From Aquarana catesbeiana (lineage: Eukaryota > Chordata > Amphibia > Anura > Ranidae), in the NCBI RefSeq assembly GCF_042186555.1, contig NC_133329.1, positions 191,739,206 through 191,803,205 of the forward strand: 64,000 nucleotides of DNA, in the 5' to 3' direction. The notes beneath the pieces were generated by a model. It was not told the DNA's origin and did not search any database. It was given only the letters and a program-made list of their open reading frames with translations. Below are positions 39,653 to 50,605 of this stretch, in pieces. The stretch's first letter is position 1; each line of letters starts with the position of its first letter. The translations under genes and the position numbers were made by a program.

Positions 39653-40029
39653 CAGTGGGGCAAAGTATTTAAAAAGTATTTAGTCAGCCACCAATTGTGC
39701 AAGTTCTCCCACTTAAAAAGATGAGAGGCCTGTAATTGTCATCATAGGTATACCTCAACTATGAGAGACAAAATGTGGAAACAAATCCAGACAATCACAT
39801 TTTCTGATTTTTGAAAGAATTTATTTGCAAATTATGGTGGAAAATAAGTATTTGGTCACATACAAACAAGCAAGATTTCTGGCTCTCACAGACCTAAATC
39901 TTCTTCTTTAAGAGGCTCCTCTGTCCTCCACTCATTACCTGTATTAATGGCACCTGTTTGAACTTGTTATCAGTATAAAAGACACCTGTCTGTCCACAAC
40001 CTCAAACAGTCACACTCCAAACTCCACTA

Positions 40030-40550
40030 TGGTGAAGACCAAAGAGCTGTCGAAGGACACCAGAAACAAAATTGTAGACCTGCCCCAGGCTGGGAAGACA
40101 ATATGCAATAGGTAAGCAGCTTCATGTGAAGAAATCAACTGTGGGAGCAATAATTAGAAAATTGAAGACATACAAGACCACTGATAATCTCCCTCGATCT
40201 GGTTCTCCACGCAAGATCTCACCCCGTGGGGTCAAAATGATCACAAGAACGGTGAGCAAAAATCCCAGAACCACACGGGGGGACCTAGTGAATGACCTGC
40301 AGAGAGCTGGGACCAACGTAACAAATGCTACCATCTGTAACACACTACGCCGCCAGGGACTCAGATCCTGCAGTGCCAGACGTGTCTCCCTGCTTAAGCC
40401 AGTACATGTCCGGGCCCATCTGAGGTTTGCTAGAGAGCATTTCGATGATCCACAAGAGGATTGGGAGAATGTCATATGGTCAGATGAAACCAAAGCAGAA
40501 CTGTTTGGTAGAAACACAACTCGTTGTGTTTGAAGGAGACAGAATGCTGA
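40030..40550 (+). pseudogene. Tc1-1 transposase, DNA-binding part and first catalytic Asp
   Basis: It starts at 40030 with MVKTKELSKDTRNKIVDL, hits a stop near 40112, and continues in another frame (40126-40533) with KKSTVGAIIRKLK, SPRKISPRGVKMI and VIWSDETKAELF. The paired helix-turn-helix region and the first catalytic Asp (WSDE) are clear. A stop at 40531 precedes the hAT insertion. Confidence 0.85.
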
Positions 40551-40558
40551 GTTGCAAC

Positions 40559-41309
40559 TAGGGTTGTCCCGATACCACTTTTTCAGGACCGAGTACAAGT
40601 ACCGATACTTTTTTTCAAGTACTCGCCGATACCGAATACCGATACTTTTTTTTTATGTCACGTGACAGTGTTTTTTTTAATTTTTTTTTTTAACAGTGCT
40701 TTTTTTTTTTTTTGGGCGACAGCGGCTCCTCTCCATTCATAAACTGACACATAGTAATCACAAGAGATTACAATGTTTCAGTTATGTGAATGGACAGAGT
40801 CAGCTGACTCTGTCTATTCACAAAGGAAGGAGGAGGAGGACGGCGGAACGGAGGGGGAGAACGGAGGGGGACAGAGAAGGAGGGGGGAACGGAGGGGACA
40901 GCGGAGAGGCACAGGGAAGGAAAAAGGAACGGAGGGGGACAGCGGAGAGACACAGGGAAGGAAAGAGGAACGGAGGGGACAGCGGAGAGGCACAGAGGAG
41001 GAAAGAGGAACGGAGGGGACAGCGGAGGGGGACAGAAAAGGAGAGAAGAACGGAGGGGGACAGCGGAGAGGCACAGAGGAAAGGAGGGGGCATGGAGGAT
41101 AATGCAGTGACAGTCAGCGGTGAGCGATCACCGCTGTGTCACTAAAGCAGCTGAAAGCCGCTGGGGGAGAAGCTTGTATCTCCCCATGTGCCGATCACAG
41201 CTGACTTTTAGGTATCGGGGAAGCATCGGGAGCATTTGCCCGAGTACAAGTACTTGGGCAAATGCTCGGTATCGGTGCCGATACTAGTATCGGTATCGGG
41301 ACAACCCTA
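40559..41309. mobile_element. hAT-type MITE, 751 bp, with purine-rich minisatellite
   Basis: Ends TAGGGTTGTCCCGATACC and its exact reverse complement, flanked by the exact 8-bp duplication GTTGCAAC (40551-40558 and 41310-41317). The ends also hold TACCGATACTTTTT-type repeats. It lies inside the Tc1-1 transposase between the first and second catalytic residues. Confidence 0.9.
40835..41095. repeat. purine-rich minisatellite inside the hAT MITE
   Basis: About seven copies of a 30-40-base unit like GGAACGGAGGGGACAGCGG plus AGAGGCACAGGGAAGG. The strand is almost pure purine, so all three frames stay open on both strands. The Arg/Gly/Glu-rich frames are artefacts. Confidence 0.9.
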
Positions 41310-41317
41310 GTTGCAAC

Positions 41318-41790
41318 CAAAGAACACCATACCTACTGTGAAGCATGGGGGTGGCAACATCATGCTTTGGGGCTGTTTCTCTGCAAAGGGAACAGGACGA
41401 CTGATCCGTGTACATGAAAGAATGAATGGGGCCATGTATAGTGAGATTTTGAGTGCAAACCTCCTCCCATCAGCAAGGGCATTGAAGATGCTGGGCTGGG
41501 TCTTTCAGCATGACAATGATCCCAAACACACTGCCCGGGCAACGAAGGAGTGGCTTTGTAAGAAGCATTTCAAGGTCCTGGAGTGGCCTAGCCAGTCTCC
41601 AGATCTCAACCCCATAGAAAACCTTTGGAGGGAGTTGAAAGTCTGTGTTGCCCAGCGACAGCCCCAAAACATCACTGCTCTAGAGGAAATCTGCATGGAG
41701 GAATGGGCCAACATACCAACAACAGTGTGACAACCTTGTGAAGACTTACAGAAAACGTTTGACCTCTGTCATTGCCAACAAAGGATATAT
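41318..41790 (+). pseudogene. Tc1-1 transposase, catalytic C-terminal part
   Basis: The frame 41311-41730 contains VKHGGGNIMLWGCFSA, VFQHDNDPKHTA (second Asp) and SPDLNPIENLWREL (Glu, 34 residues after the second Asp). With the first Asp at about 40483 the DD34E triad is complete but split by the hAT element and by stops. Confidence 0.9.
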
Positions 41791-42020
41791 AACAAAGTAT
41801 TGAGATGAACTTTTGATATTGACAAAATACTTATTTTCCACCATAATTTGCAAATAAATTATTTCCAAATCAGACAATGTGATTGCCTTGGATTTGTTTC
41901 CACATTTTGTCTCTCATAGTTGAGGTATACCTATGATGACAATTACAGGCCTCTCTCATCTTTTAAGATGGAGAACTTGCACAATTGGTGGCTGACTAAA
42001 TACTTTTTTGCCCCACTGTA

Positions 42021-42118
42021 TTGCAGGCTGATAGCTCCCTGGCACCTAACCTCAAAATGATGCTTCTAATTGCACACAAACGCAACAAATCTCTGAGACT
42101 TTCTTGTTCAGGCTGACC
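42021..42118 (+). pseudogene. Penelope-like reverse transcriptase, second part
   Basis: It continues the frame of 39652 with LQADSSLAPNLK and LIAHKRNKSLRL, the usual segment after the RT core in Penelope-like proteins. The sequence is lost at about 42118 where a hAT-like repeat begins. The GIY-YIG endonuclease domain is not found. Confidence 0.65.
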
Positions 42119-42119
42119 C

Positions 42120-42960
42120 CAGACCACAGGTGTGCACAGCCTTTTGCATTAGGGTGTGCACCCAGTGGGGGCTGGTGCTCAAAATTTTTGGGGGCCCAAA
42201 CTGAAAAATTCTGAAAAAAATCCCATCAATTGCAGCCTCACTGTGCCTGTCAAACGCAGTCATTGTGCCCATCAATTGCAGCCACTGTGCCCACCAAACA
42301 CAGCCACTGTGCCCATCGAACGCCACCACTGCGCCCATCGAATGCCGCCACTGTGTCCATCAAAAGTTGCCACTGTGACCCCCGCCCGCTCGCCGTCTGC
42401 CTGGCACTTACCCTATCTTGGTGGCAGGTCAGGCAGTGGGTGACAGTGGCGAGCTGTGGGACCTTGCAGCAGCTCAGACAGTGGCTCCTGTGTCCTCCAT
42501 GCGTCTCCTCCCCTCCTCCTGATAGGCGTCTAATCGCAGCTCCTGTCCTTTCAGCCAATCAGGTGATGGGTATCAGACCCGCGCTACCTGATTGGTGGAG
42601 AGGCAGTTCAGTGTTAGAAAAGCAAATATTAATTTGCTTTTCTAACACACCTGGGTGGACTCCAAGCACAATGCTTTGCACTCCGAGTTCACCTTTTTTG
42701 AAGCCTATTAGAGCCTATGGCTCTAATCAGGTGCTTCAAAAATACACCCCCGTTGCTGGAATTCAGGCACTCAGCTTCCTAAAAGGGCATGAATAGGGGG
42801 GTGGCGGCAGCGGTCATGGATAGATTCATGCTATGCATGAATCTATCCATCAGTCATAGGGGGGGGTGGCTGGAGAGAGGGGGCAGCGCCCATGTGCCCT
42901 TAATTGAAGTACCACCACTGTGTGCACCCCAAAGCTCATACACACGCCTTTCTATGCAGC
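42120..42960. mobile_element. hAT-like non-autonomous repeat with short tandem blocks
   Basis: The left part reads CACAGGTGTGCACAGCC and GGGTGTGCACCC, and the right part has GTGTGCACCCC in related context, which looks like a hAT-type MITE. I could not define an 8-bp duplication. It contains an irregular 20-24-base tandem repeat at about 42224-42380 (GCCACTGTGCCCATC units). A palindrome is near 42615-42650 (TTAGAAAAGCAAATATTAAT and inverse). Confidence 0.45.
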
Positions 42961-43059
42961 CTCAGCTACACGGGACAGGGAATGAATGGGAAGTGGGCTG
43001 TGCTGACATAGTAAACTGTAAGATTCTCCTTTTACGGTAATAATATCGATATTCGAGAA

Positions 43060-43337
43060 AATATCCAGTAAGCAGCAGTTGTGTGGGCGATAATGCCTTG
43101 TTGATGTCAGAGGACAATGGACAGACTGGTTTGAGATGATAGAAAGGCAATAGCAACTCAAATAACCACTTGTTACAACCATGGTATGCAGAATACCATC
43201 TCTAAACGCACAACACCTCAAACCTTGAAGCAGATGGGCTACAGCAGCAGACCACACCGGGTGCCACTCCTGTCAGCTAAGAACAGGAAACTGAGGCTAC
43301 ACTTCGCACAGGCTCACCAAAATTGGATAATAGATTC
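43060..43337 (+). pseudogene. Tc1-type transposase fragment
   Basis: A short stretch reads ATQITTCYNHGMQNTISKRT, RPHRVPLLSAKNRKLRLHFA and QAHQNW, the second helix-turn-helix and linker of a Tc1 transposase distinct from the other Tc1 copies here. It is broken by stops and ends abruptly at about 43337, so the catalytic domain is missing. Confidence 0.75.
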
Positions 43338-43760
43338 TGTCACTGATCAGCCCCCCAGTTTTACTCACCTGAGCCCGTTCATTCCCACACCGGAGACGCA
43401 CACGCCCTCTCTGGTTCGGGGTCTCGGCTCGTGATTGGATAGATTGATAGCAGTGCAGCCATTGGCTCCCGCTGCTGTCAATCAAATCAAATGACGTGGA
43501 CACCGGGGGGCGGGGCCAAGTCCGACATTCTGTGCCTATGGACGCACAGAACGCCTGCACGGTAACCCCCAGGGAGAGCGCTTCTCCTAGGGGGTTTCCC
43601 GATGTAAGGAGGAGCCGCAAGCGCTGTTGGGGGACCACAGAAGACGAGGATCAGGGCCACTCTGTGCAAAACGAACTGCACAGTGGAGCTAAGTATGATA
43701 TGTTTGTTATTTAAAAAAACAAAACAAAAAAACACGAGGGTTTACAGCTCCTTTAAAGGA
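43338..43760. repeat. dispersed repeat, GC-rich, ending in TTTAAAGG
   Basis: Non-coding. Words such as AAGTATGATATGTTTGTTATTT near 43690 have an inverted counterpart in the TTAA element at 52898-53388 (AATAACAAACATGCCATACTTACC), so this is probably another, opposite-strand member of that family, truncated on the left. Confidence 0.5.
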
Positions 43761-44225
43761 AAAGGAAGCCTCATACTGTAACCAGTTTACTTACTGCCAC
43801 ATTAAAAGAGAAGAGAATATACTGCACTTACAAGGTTGATAAAAATTCAGGCATTCACAAACAATCAAGAACCACCACTGTGTCCTCCAGCGTGCATTCC
43901 AGCTAAGTGGAAGTGACGTACCAGAAGTCCCCAGCACAATCCACCCCCTGCAGATCAGTCGGTCCCCTAGTGCACCCCCCAGGTCATTTTACCAGTACTA
44001 TCCCCCCCCCCCCCAAGGTCAGCTTGTCAACCATTACTTTCCCCCTGAATCGGCCAACCCAATTTAACTCTTAGCACAAATCCTTGTTCTCCTCCCAAAT
44101 TTCACCTCCTCAGCACATAACCTCCCTCCCAATACACCTCCTAGCACTTATCTAAGGCCTGACCCCTAGTACAACCCCTCCAGGTCAGTCTGTTCCCCAA
44201 AACAATCCCCCCAGTTCAGTCTATC
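43761..44225. repeat. C-rich degenerate repeat field (left part)
   Basis: Loosely repeated phrases of the type CCCCCCAGGTCAGTCTG and CCTAGCACAA. The field continues at 48683-49104 after the L1 insertion. No gene. Confidence 0.6.
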
Positions 44226-44234
44226 AAGTACTAT
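44226..44234. repeat. 9-bp target-site duplication of L1-3 (left)
   Basis: AAGTACTAT, repeated at 48674-48682 directly after an A-rich tail. Confidence 0.75.
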
Positions 44235-44249
44235 CGGGGGCATGGCTTG

Positions 44250-44790
44250 CACGCACACGAGAATGGCTGCCTGAGCCGTGAGCTCCTCCACGCCGACTGG
44301 ACTATCAGTGACGAACAGGCTGCTAAATACCACCTCATCCGACACCCAGAACCTAGATAGTCTCCACAAAATGTTTTCGGGGGCAGAGGAGAGTTCCATC
44401 GTCAGGAGAAGCGGCGCATGATTAGATATGCCCCTGGGAAGTATCTTAATGTCCACTGACTTGGACAAAGCCAGGCCATCCAGATATGCTAGATCGATCC
44501 TAGAAAAGGATCTGTGAGATGCAGAGTGACAGGTGTATGCCCTGGAGTGAGGATTCCTCCAGCGCCACACATCCGTCAGTCCATACAGCTCTGCCCATTC
44601 CACTAGTCCTGAGTGGGAATGCTCACTAGTGGACAGCCTATCCATGTCCAGGTCAGGAACCATATTGAAGTCTCCCAACATGGCCATGTTGTCATTGGGG
44701 AATTCTGCTATTTTTTAGGTGATCTGGTGTAGAAGAGACATTGATGCTGGAGGGGGAAAATACACTCCTGCTATAACCCACTTCATAGAA
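44250..44790 (-). pseudogene. inverted L1 endonuclease fragment
   Basis: On the minus strand (frame 44687-44166 and upstream) there is VYFPPPASMSLLHQIT, then NMAMLGDFNMVPDL, VDIKILPRGISNHAPLLL and RIDLAYLD. These are the GDFN, RID and SNH-type (usually SDH) motifs of an L1 endonuclease. Its orientation is opposite to the surrounding L1-3. It could be a 5' inversion of the same element or an older fragment of another L1 family. Confidence 0.7.
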
Positions 44791-44834
44791 TGGATCTGTG
44801 CATGGATTATTACATATCTGCCCTCAGAGTCCAA

Positions 44835-45175
44835 TACCAGGAGCAGATGTCCCCAGGAATATCTTACTGAGGATTCACTTCTATCAAGCTAAAGAGCAAA
44901 TCCTCTCAAAAGCAAGGGAATTATCTCCTCTCCCAGCTCCATACTCAGAAATACAGCTGTATGCAGACCTGTCGCAGTACACGCTGCAAATGAGAAGGCA
45001 AATTAAAAACAATCACAAAGGCCATGAACAATCACAAAATCATATACAAGTGGCGTCATCCAGCCACCATCCTGGCCACATACAACCGCATTCAACACAC
45101 CGTATCTACTATAGATGGCGGTCTAAAACTTCTCCATGCCTGGGGAATTATACCAGAGCCTCAACATAACCAGCC
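44835..45175 (+). pseudogene. L1-3 ORF1 protein, C-terminal domain
   Basis: The frame contains NILLRIHFYQAKEQILSKAR and IQLYADLSQYTLQMRRQIK, matching FHYYRTKEQILIAAREK and YQIFADLSQLT of L1-1 ORF1. The N-terminal coiled coil and RRM are absent, and the frame shifts after about 45010. Confidence 0.75.
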
Positions 45176-45189
45176 TTGTGCATTAACTG

Positions 45190-45662
45190 TTTTAAAAAAT
45201 ATTTAATATAAAAAGGTAAAAAGAAACAACTCACAAGCAATAGGTGGAGGAGGCACAACATAGGGTGTACCGACAGCCAGCATGCAACTTGGGATGAGTG
45301 ATGCCTTCCAAAACTCGTGGAGAGACTCACAAACATCACAATCAGCTTCAACATTACAAGAGCTGATTGTGATGTTTGTGCGTCTCTCCACGAGTTTTGG
45401 AAGGCATCGCTCATCCCAAGTTGCATGCTGGCTGTCGGTACACCCTATGTTGTGCCTCCTCCACCTATTGCTTGTGAGTTGTTTCTTTTTACCTTTTTAT
45501 ATTAAATATTTTTTAAAAAGCTGATTGTGATGTTTGTGCGTCTCTCCACGAGTTTTGGAAGGTATCGCTCATCCCAAGTTGCATGCTGGCTGTTGGTACA
45601 CCCTATGTTGTGCCTCCTCCACCTATTGCTTGTGAGTTGTTTCTTTTTACCTTTTTATATTA
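45190..45662. repeat. 157-bp segment present as inverted pair plus a third direct copy
   Basis: 45190-45347 and 45361-45518 are inverted copies with about two mismatches, separated by 13 bases. 45519-45662 is a third copy in the same direction as the second. The unit runs from AGCTGATTGTGATGTTTGTG to TTGTTTCTTTTTACC. Transcribed, the first two would form a 157-bp hairpin. The small open frames here (45148-45524) are repeats of each other and have no domain. Confidence 0.9.
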
Positions 45663-48060
45663 TTGACAACACAAATCTTCCTTCCATCTCCTCACAACAA
45701 CTCTCATCACTGAATGAACCCTTCACAATATCCAAATTATTACGGGTAATTAACAATCTTCCCAATGCTAAATCCCCAGGACCGGATAGCTTCACTGGGG
45801 AGTACTACAAACTTTTCCAATTCATCCTAGCCCCTACTCTATGCCAAGTCTTCAACTCAGCCACCACGTCAGCTTCATTCCCTGCTGAAATGCTCAGTGC
45901 TATGGTTGTGACGCTACCCAAACCTGGTAAAGGACCCACATCACCAAAAAATTTCCATCCTATCTCCTTTCTTAATCTAGATTTAAAGATTTATGCCAAA
46001 ATTATAGCCAATAGACTCGAAAATATACTACCATCCCTTATCCACACGGACCAATCAGGTTTTACAACAGGTCGTCAAGCTTCTGATGCCACTAGAAGAA
46101 TGATTAATATTATTCACAAGGTAGAAATGAATAAAACCCCCCACAATCTTTAGACGCTGAAAAAGCGTTTGATAGGGTACACTGGGGATATATTTCATCG
46201 GCATTACGCAAATTTGGGATACAAGGCTTGATCCACAATGCATTAATGGCCCTATACTCTACCCCATCAGCAAAGGTATTCTCGGCAGATAATCTTTCTG
46301 TCCCATTCCAAATCACCAACGGCACAAGACAGGGGTGCCCGCTCTCACCCCTAATATTCAATCCTATTATGGAACCTCTTGCCGAATCTATCAGATGTAA
46401 CCCACAAATTAAAGGAATATCCCACACTGATCAGGAACATAAAATAAATCTATTTGCGGATGACGTAATACTCATGTTCACTGATCCTGACCACTCCCTG
46501 ACCGAAATCCAGAAGACGCTTGCCTGGTTTAGTAACATTTCTTATTACAAAGTGAACGAGACTAAATCCTACATTCTAAATTTAGGATTAAACAACTCTA
46601 CTATCGAACGCATCAACAATCAATTCCCTTACGCATGGGCAGATCAAAGTATTACGTATCTGGGGATTCAACTATCCGCTTCCACAAGAACATTATTCTC
46701 GTTGAATTACTTGCCATGCCGAACTACACTCCAAGAAAAACTTACCAGGCTGGCGTCTTTTGAATTTTCGTGGATGGGCCTTCTGGCAGCATTCAAAATG
46801 TTTCACCTTCCACAAATACTCTATCTTTTTAGAACTATTCCGATCCCAATACCCATTAAGTACTTCAAATCACTACAAACGATTCTATCTAAATATATTT
46901 GGCAAAGCAAACGAGCTAGATGCAGCCATGATAAGTTGATCAAACATCATCTAGCTGGAGGAACGGGATATGTGGATTTTCAAGACTATTACATGGCCTC
47001 AATCCTTACCCAAACAAAAGAATGGTTTCGACCTACCTCCTCAATGACAGAGTAGGGACAGATCAAGGCCTCTTCATCCCTAGGAAATAACCTACCCTCA
47101 TGGTTATTTACTATCACTCTAGGCACACTACTTCCCCTAGGAATATCCCCAACAATGGTAGCAACACTTAAAACATGGAAAAGGTTTGTAATTGGAAGTC
47201 AGAACCACCCTCTCAAATCAGAAGTCCAAATTCCTTTAGAAACACTGCAGAACCTAATGAGATACACATCGTACTCACGTTGGAAAGAAAGGGGTGTATT
47301 ACAAACATGTCTGACCTGCTCCACATGAACATAATCAAACCTTTCCCCACATTACAGGAAGAATTTAACCTCCCAAATTCTGACATATTCCTATACCTAC
47401 ATACCAAACACTGTATTACTTCGATCAAAAGCTCAACATGCACAATTCCTCAAGAAGCTTGGATATATTTTAGAACACCCATACCACACCAGAAAGAGAT
47501 ATAATTGTTTTATAACCTGATACAGAACAAAAACATTTTTACCAAATCCACTCCACTGCTTAAATGGGAAGCAGAATTGGGACAATCATTCACAGCAGAT
47601 ACCTGGGAAAGAGCATGTAAATCAACATACAAAGCCACTTTCTGCTCAACCCTATGGGAACTAGCAATTAAACTGACACACTGGTAGTACCTCACTCCCG
47701 ATAAGATCAAATTCAAATAGCCAAATTCAACACGAACAAGATCAAATAGCCAAACAACAAGATCAAATAGCCAAATTCAACAGGAACCATGATGACGCCT
47801 GTTGGAGGCAATGTGGACAAAAAGGAGACATGATACACATCTTCTGGAACTGCCCTAAACTAACACCATACTGGACCTCCATATTCTGCTTACTTTCTGC
47901 TATCACACAGATCTCCATTCCCATGAAACCCTCATTGGCACTATCACTAGAAATAGAGCAATATCCCAAACCAATGAGAAATATAATAATCCATATCCTA
48001 CTGTCTGCAAGGCTCAATATTACTAGGAACTGGAAAAACACAGATCCGCCTACAGTTTAG
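45663..48060 (+). pseudogene. L1-3 ORF2: reverse transcriptase and C-terminal domain
   Basis: Segments in at least four frames read AKSPGPDSFTGEYYKLF, HPISFLNLDLKIYAKIIAN, TDQSGFTTGRQASD (to 46153), then GTRQGCPLSPLIF, NLFADDVILMF (FADD intact) and further to the knuckle QCGQKGDMIHIFWNCPKL at about 47810-47865. Stops or frameshifts occur near 46153, 47055, 47504 and 47687. Between 47700 and 47790 the phrase GATCAAATAGCCAAATTCAA is repeated, a local duplication. Confidence 0.8.
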
Positions 48061-48673
48061 CGAAGTGGTACAAACAACCCATGTCCATTTCTCATATGAA
48101 ACCATACTAGCACTACGCAACAAACACAAGTCACAATATCATAAAATGTGGGAACCATGGATTAGTTGGTTTAGCTCCCGAGGACCTCTCGAATACTTTA
48201 ATCCTCAACTCTGATAAAAAGTTATTACTAGATTTCCCATTTACAGTATAACCGTTCTCTGTCTGAACGGTTATATATAACCGTTATATAACCGTTCTCT
48301 GTCTGGTTAGTTAAACCCAAACTGACATAGTTATATGGAAAAACATTTCCATGGTGTATGACCCCAGGCCTACACAGACACAGATTAGCACCGACCAGGG
48401 TGTGTGGGTGGGCATGTTCCTCCTCCTTCCTCACTACTTATATACGATCAGAAGATCGTCACTAAATTCCGACATCTACGGATTTTGAGTTTAGTTCCGT
48501 TTCTTTTACTTACTGCTGCAATATGACTAAGATTATATCTGTTTGAAATGTAAAATAAGAAATAAAGTCTACTATGATTGTTTGTTTATATATCATATGT
48601 ATACCTCAGAAATACTTTGCATAACAATGTACTGTACAAAACTTTTCAATAAAAACCTATTGAGTAAAAAAAA
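48061..48673 (+). other. L1-3 3' region
   Basis: AT-rich sequence after ORF2 with a repeated phrase ATAACCGTTCTCTGTCTG (near 48249 and 48288). The final AATAAA is at about 48649 and the A tail at 48666-48675. Confidence 0.6.
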
Positions 48674-48682
48674 AAGTACTAT

Positions 48683-49104
48683 ACACCCCCCCCCCCCAGG
48701 TCAGTCTGATCCTTAGTAAAATAATGTACTCATTTTGTCTCATTTCAGTCTGTGCCCCATAAAAATCCCCCCAGGTCAGGCTGATCCTCAGTAAAATAAT
48801 TTCCTCATTTAGTCTGTCCTCAATACAATCATCCTCCCCAAGTCAGTCTGTACTCCAGTACAAATGCCCCCCCCCCCCCCCCCAGTCCCCCAGTTCACAC
48901 TAATCGTACTAATCCTTCATCTCCCCCCTCCATATTCCACTTCCCTAGCACAAATCCTATCCCCTCCAAATTTCACCTCCCTGCACAACCCCCCCAAAAA
49001 TGCCCCTTCTTAGCACAAAAACACCCCGCCCCTCAAGTTCATCCTCCTAGCACACATCCTCCCTCCACTAAATCCCCTTTCTTAGCACTAAAATACTCAT
49101 CCCT
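48683..49104. repeat. C-rich degenerate repeat field (right part)
   Basis: Continuation of 43761-44225, with CCCCCCAGGTCAGTCTGATC, GGCTGATCCTCAGTAAAATA and long C runs (48686-48698, 48868-48884). No gene. Confidence 0.65.
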
Positions 49105-49200
49105 TACATTTTTTTTTTCTGATCACTTTTATTGCTGTCACAAGAAATGTAATAATCTCTTGTGATAGTAATAAAGCATGACAGGTCCTATTTATGTAGA
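49105..49200. repeat. fragment of the TTAA (piggyBac-type) repeat family
   Basis: TCACTTTTATTGCTGTCACA to GCATGACAGGTCCTATTTAT corresponds to 25600-25680 of TTAA element 2. It ends at an (AT)n run at 49211-49228. Confidence 0.6.
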
Positions 49201-49236
49201 CATTTGGGGCATATATATATATATATATTTATTTTA

Positions 49237-50488
49237 CAGCCATGGCCAAAAGGTTTGAGAATGATACAAATATACAGTTTCACAAAGTCTGCTACCTCCA
49301 TTTTAATGATGGCAGTTTGCAAATTTACATATACTCCAGAATGTTATGAAGAGTGATCGGATGAATTGTAATTAAATTGCAAAGTCCCTCTTTACCATGA
49401 AAATGAACTTAATCCTATTAAAAAGATTTCCACTGCATTTGTGAAGAAGGCTTCAGGGGACCCAAGAAAGTCCAGAAAGTGCCAGGACCATCTGCTACAG
49501 TTGATTCAGCTGTGGGATCAGGGCACCACCACTGCAGAGCTTGCTCAGGAATGGCAGCAGGCAGGTGTGAGTGCATGTCCATGCACAGTGAGGCAAAGAC
49601 TTTTGGAGGATGGCCTGGTGTCAAGTAGGGCAGCAAAGAAGCCACTTCTCTCTAGGAAAAACATCAGGGACAGACTGATATTCTGCAAAAGGTACAGGGA
49701 TTGGACTGATGAGGACTGAGGTAAAGTCATTTCCTCTGCTGAATCCCCTTTCCGATCATTTGAGGCATCCGGAAGAAACCTTGTCCGGAGAAGAAAAGGT
49801 GAGCGCTACCCATCAGTCCTGTGTCATGCCAACAGTAAAGCATCCTGAGACCAGGATGTGTGGGGTTGCTTCTCAGCGAAGGGAGTGGGCTCACTCACAA
49901 TTGTGCCTAAGAACATAGTCATGAAAAAAGAATGGTACAAAAACATCCTCCGAGAGCAACTTCTTCCAACCATCCAAGAACAGTTTGGTGATGAACAATG
50001 CCTTTTTCAGCATGATGGAGCAAATTGCCATAAGGCAAAAGTGATAACTAAGTGGCTTGGGGGAACAAAACAAAAAAAATTTGGGTCCATGGCTAGGAAA
50101 CTTCCCAGACCTTAATCCTATTGAAAACTTGTGGTCAATCCTCAAGAGGCGGGTGAAAAAAAAAAAAAAAAAAACACAGACAAACTCCAAGCATTGATTA
50201 TGCAAGAATGGGCTGCCATCAGTCAGGATGTGGCCCAGATGATGATTGACAGCATGGCAGGGCGAATTGTAAAGGTCTTGAAAAAAGAAGGGTCAACACT
50301 GAAAATATTGACTCTTTGCATAAACTTAATGTAATAGTCAATATAATCCTTTGACACTTATGAAATGCTTGTAATTATACTTCAGTATACCATAGTAACA
50401 TCTGACAAAAAGATCTAAAAACACTGAAGCAACAGACTTTTGTGAAAACTAATATTTGTGTTATTCTCAAACCTTTTGGCCACGGCTG
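49237..50488 (+). mobile_element. Tc1-2: Tc1/mariner element, 1252 bp
   Basis: Ends CAGCCATGGCCAAAAGGTTT and (reversed) CAGCCGTGGCCAAAAGGTTT; TA on both sides (49235-49236, 50489-50490). Its length is within the normal range of Tc1 elements. It encodes one broken transposase. Confidence 0.9.
49441..50334 (+). pseudogene. Tc1-2 transposase
   Basis: The frame 49441-49719 holds the helix-turn-helix region (TTTAELAQEWQQAGVSACPC, RKNIRDRLIFCKRYRDW) and stops near the first catalytic motif. There, KVISSAESPF has Ala where the Asp of SDES is expected. The frame 49858-50115 has VWGCFSAKGVGSLT and LFQHDGANCHKA (second Asp). The LNPIENLW motif (Glu, near 50115) is in another frame, and a run of about 20 A at 50156-50174 follows. 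It is non-functional by stop, frameshift and loss of the first Asp. Confidence 0.85.
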
Positions 50489-50605
50489 TATGCAGTATTT
50501 ATTCACATTCACAAATACAGTATATATACACATACACTATACTGTCAAAAGTATTGTGACACCTGGCTTTACCTGCACATGAACTTTAATGGCATCCCAG
50601 TCTTA

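Larger units (their letters stand above)
39653..42018 (+). mobile_element. Tc1-1: Tc1/mariner element, interrupted by a hAT element
   Basis: Ends CAGTGGGGCAAAGTATTT and (reversed) CAGTGGGGCAAAAAAGTATT; TA on both sides (39651-39652, 42019-42020). The inverted terminal regions extend well over 150 bases. It encodes a broken Tc1 transposase and sits in the Penelope-like RT. The RT frame is continuous when the element and one TA are taken out. Confidence 0.9.
44235..48673 (+). mobile_element. L1-3: rearranged L1, plus strand
   Basis: It starts with CGGGGGCATGGCTTGCACGC, similar to the G-rich 5' ends of the other L1 copies. It then holds an inverted endonuclease piece, the ORF1 C-terminus, a hairpin-forming triplicated segment and a frameshifted ORF2. 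It ends CAATAAAAACCTATTGAGT plus an A tail and has a 9-bp target duplication. The endonuclease is missing from its expected place before the RT. Confidence 0.75.

Noticed and set aside
40835..41095. CRISPR-like array
   Set aside because: Units are directly adjacent without unique spacers, in a vertebrate repeat context.
40696..41145. Arg/Gly/Glu-rich frames on both strands
   Set aside because: Product of the purine-rich minisatellite in the hAT MITE.
45148..45524. Repeated MQLGMSDAFQNSW-type small frames
   Set aside because: Copies of the 157-bp repeat unit without domain or conservation outside it.
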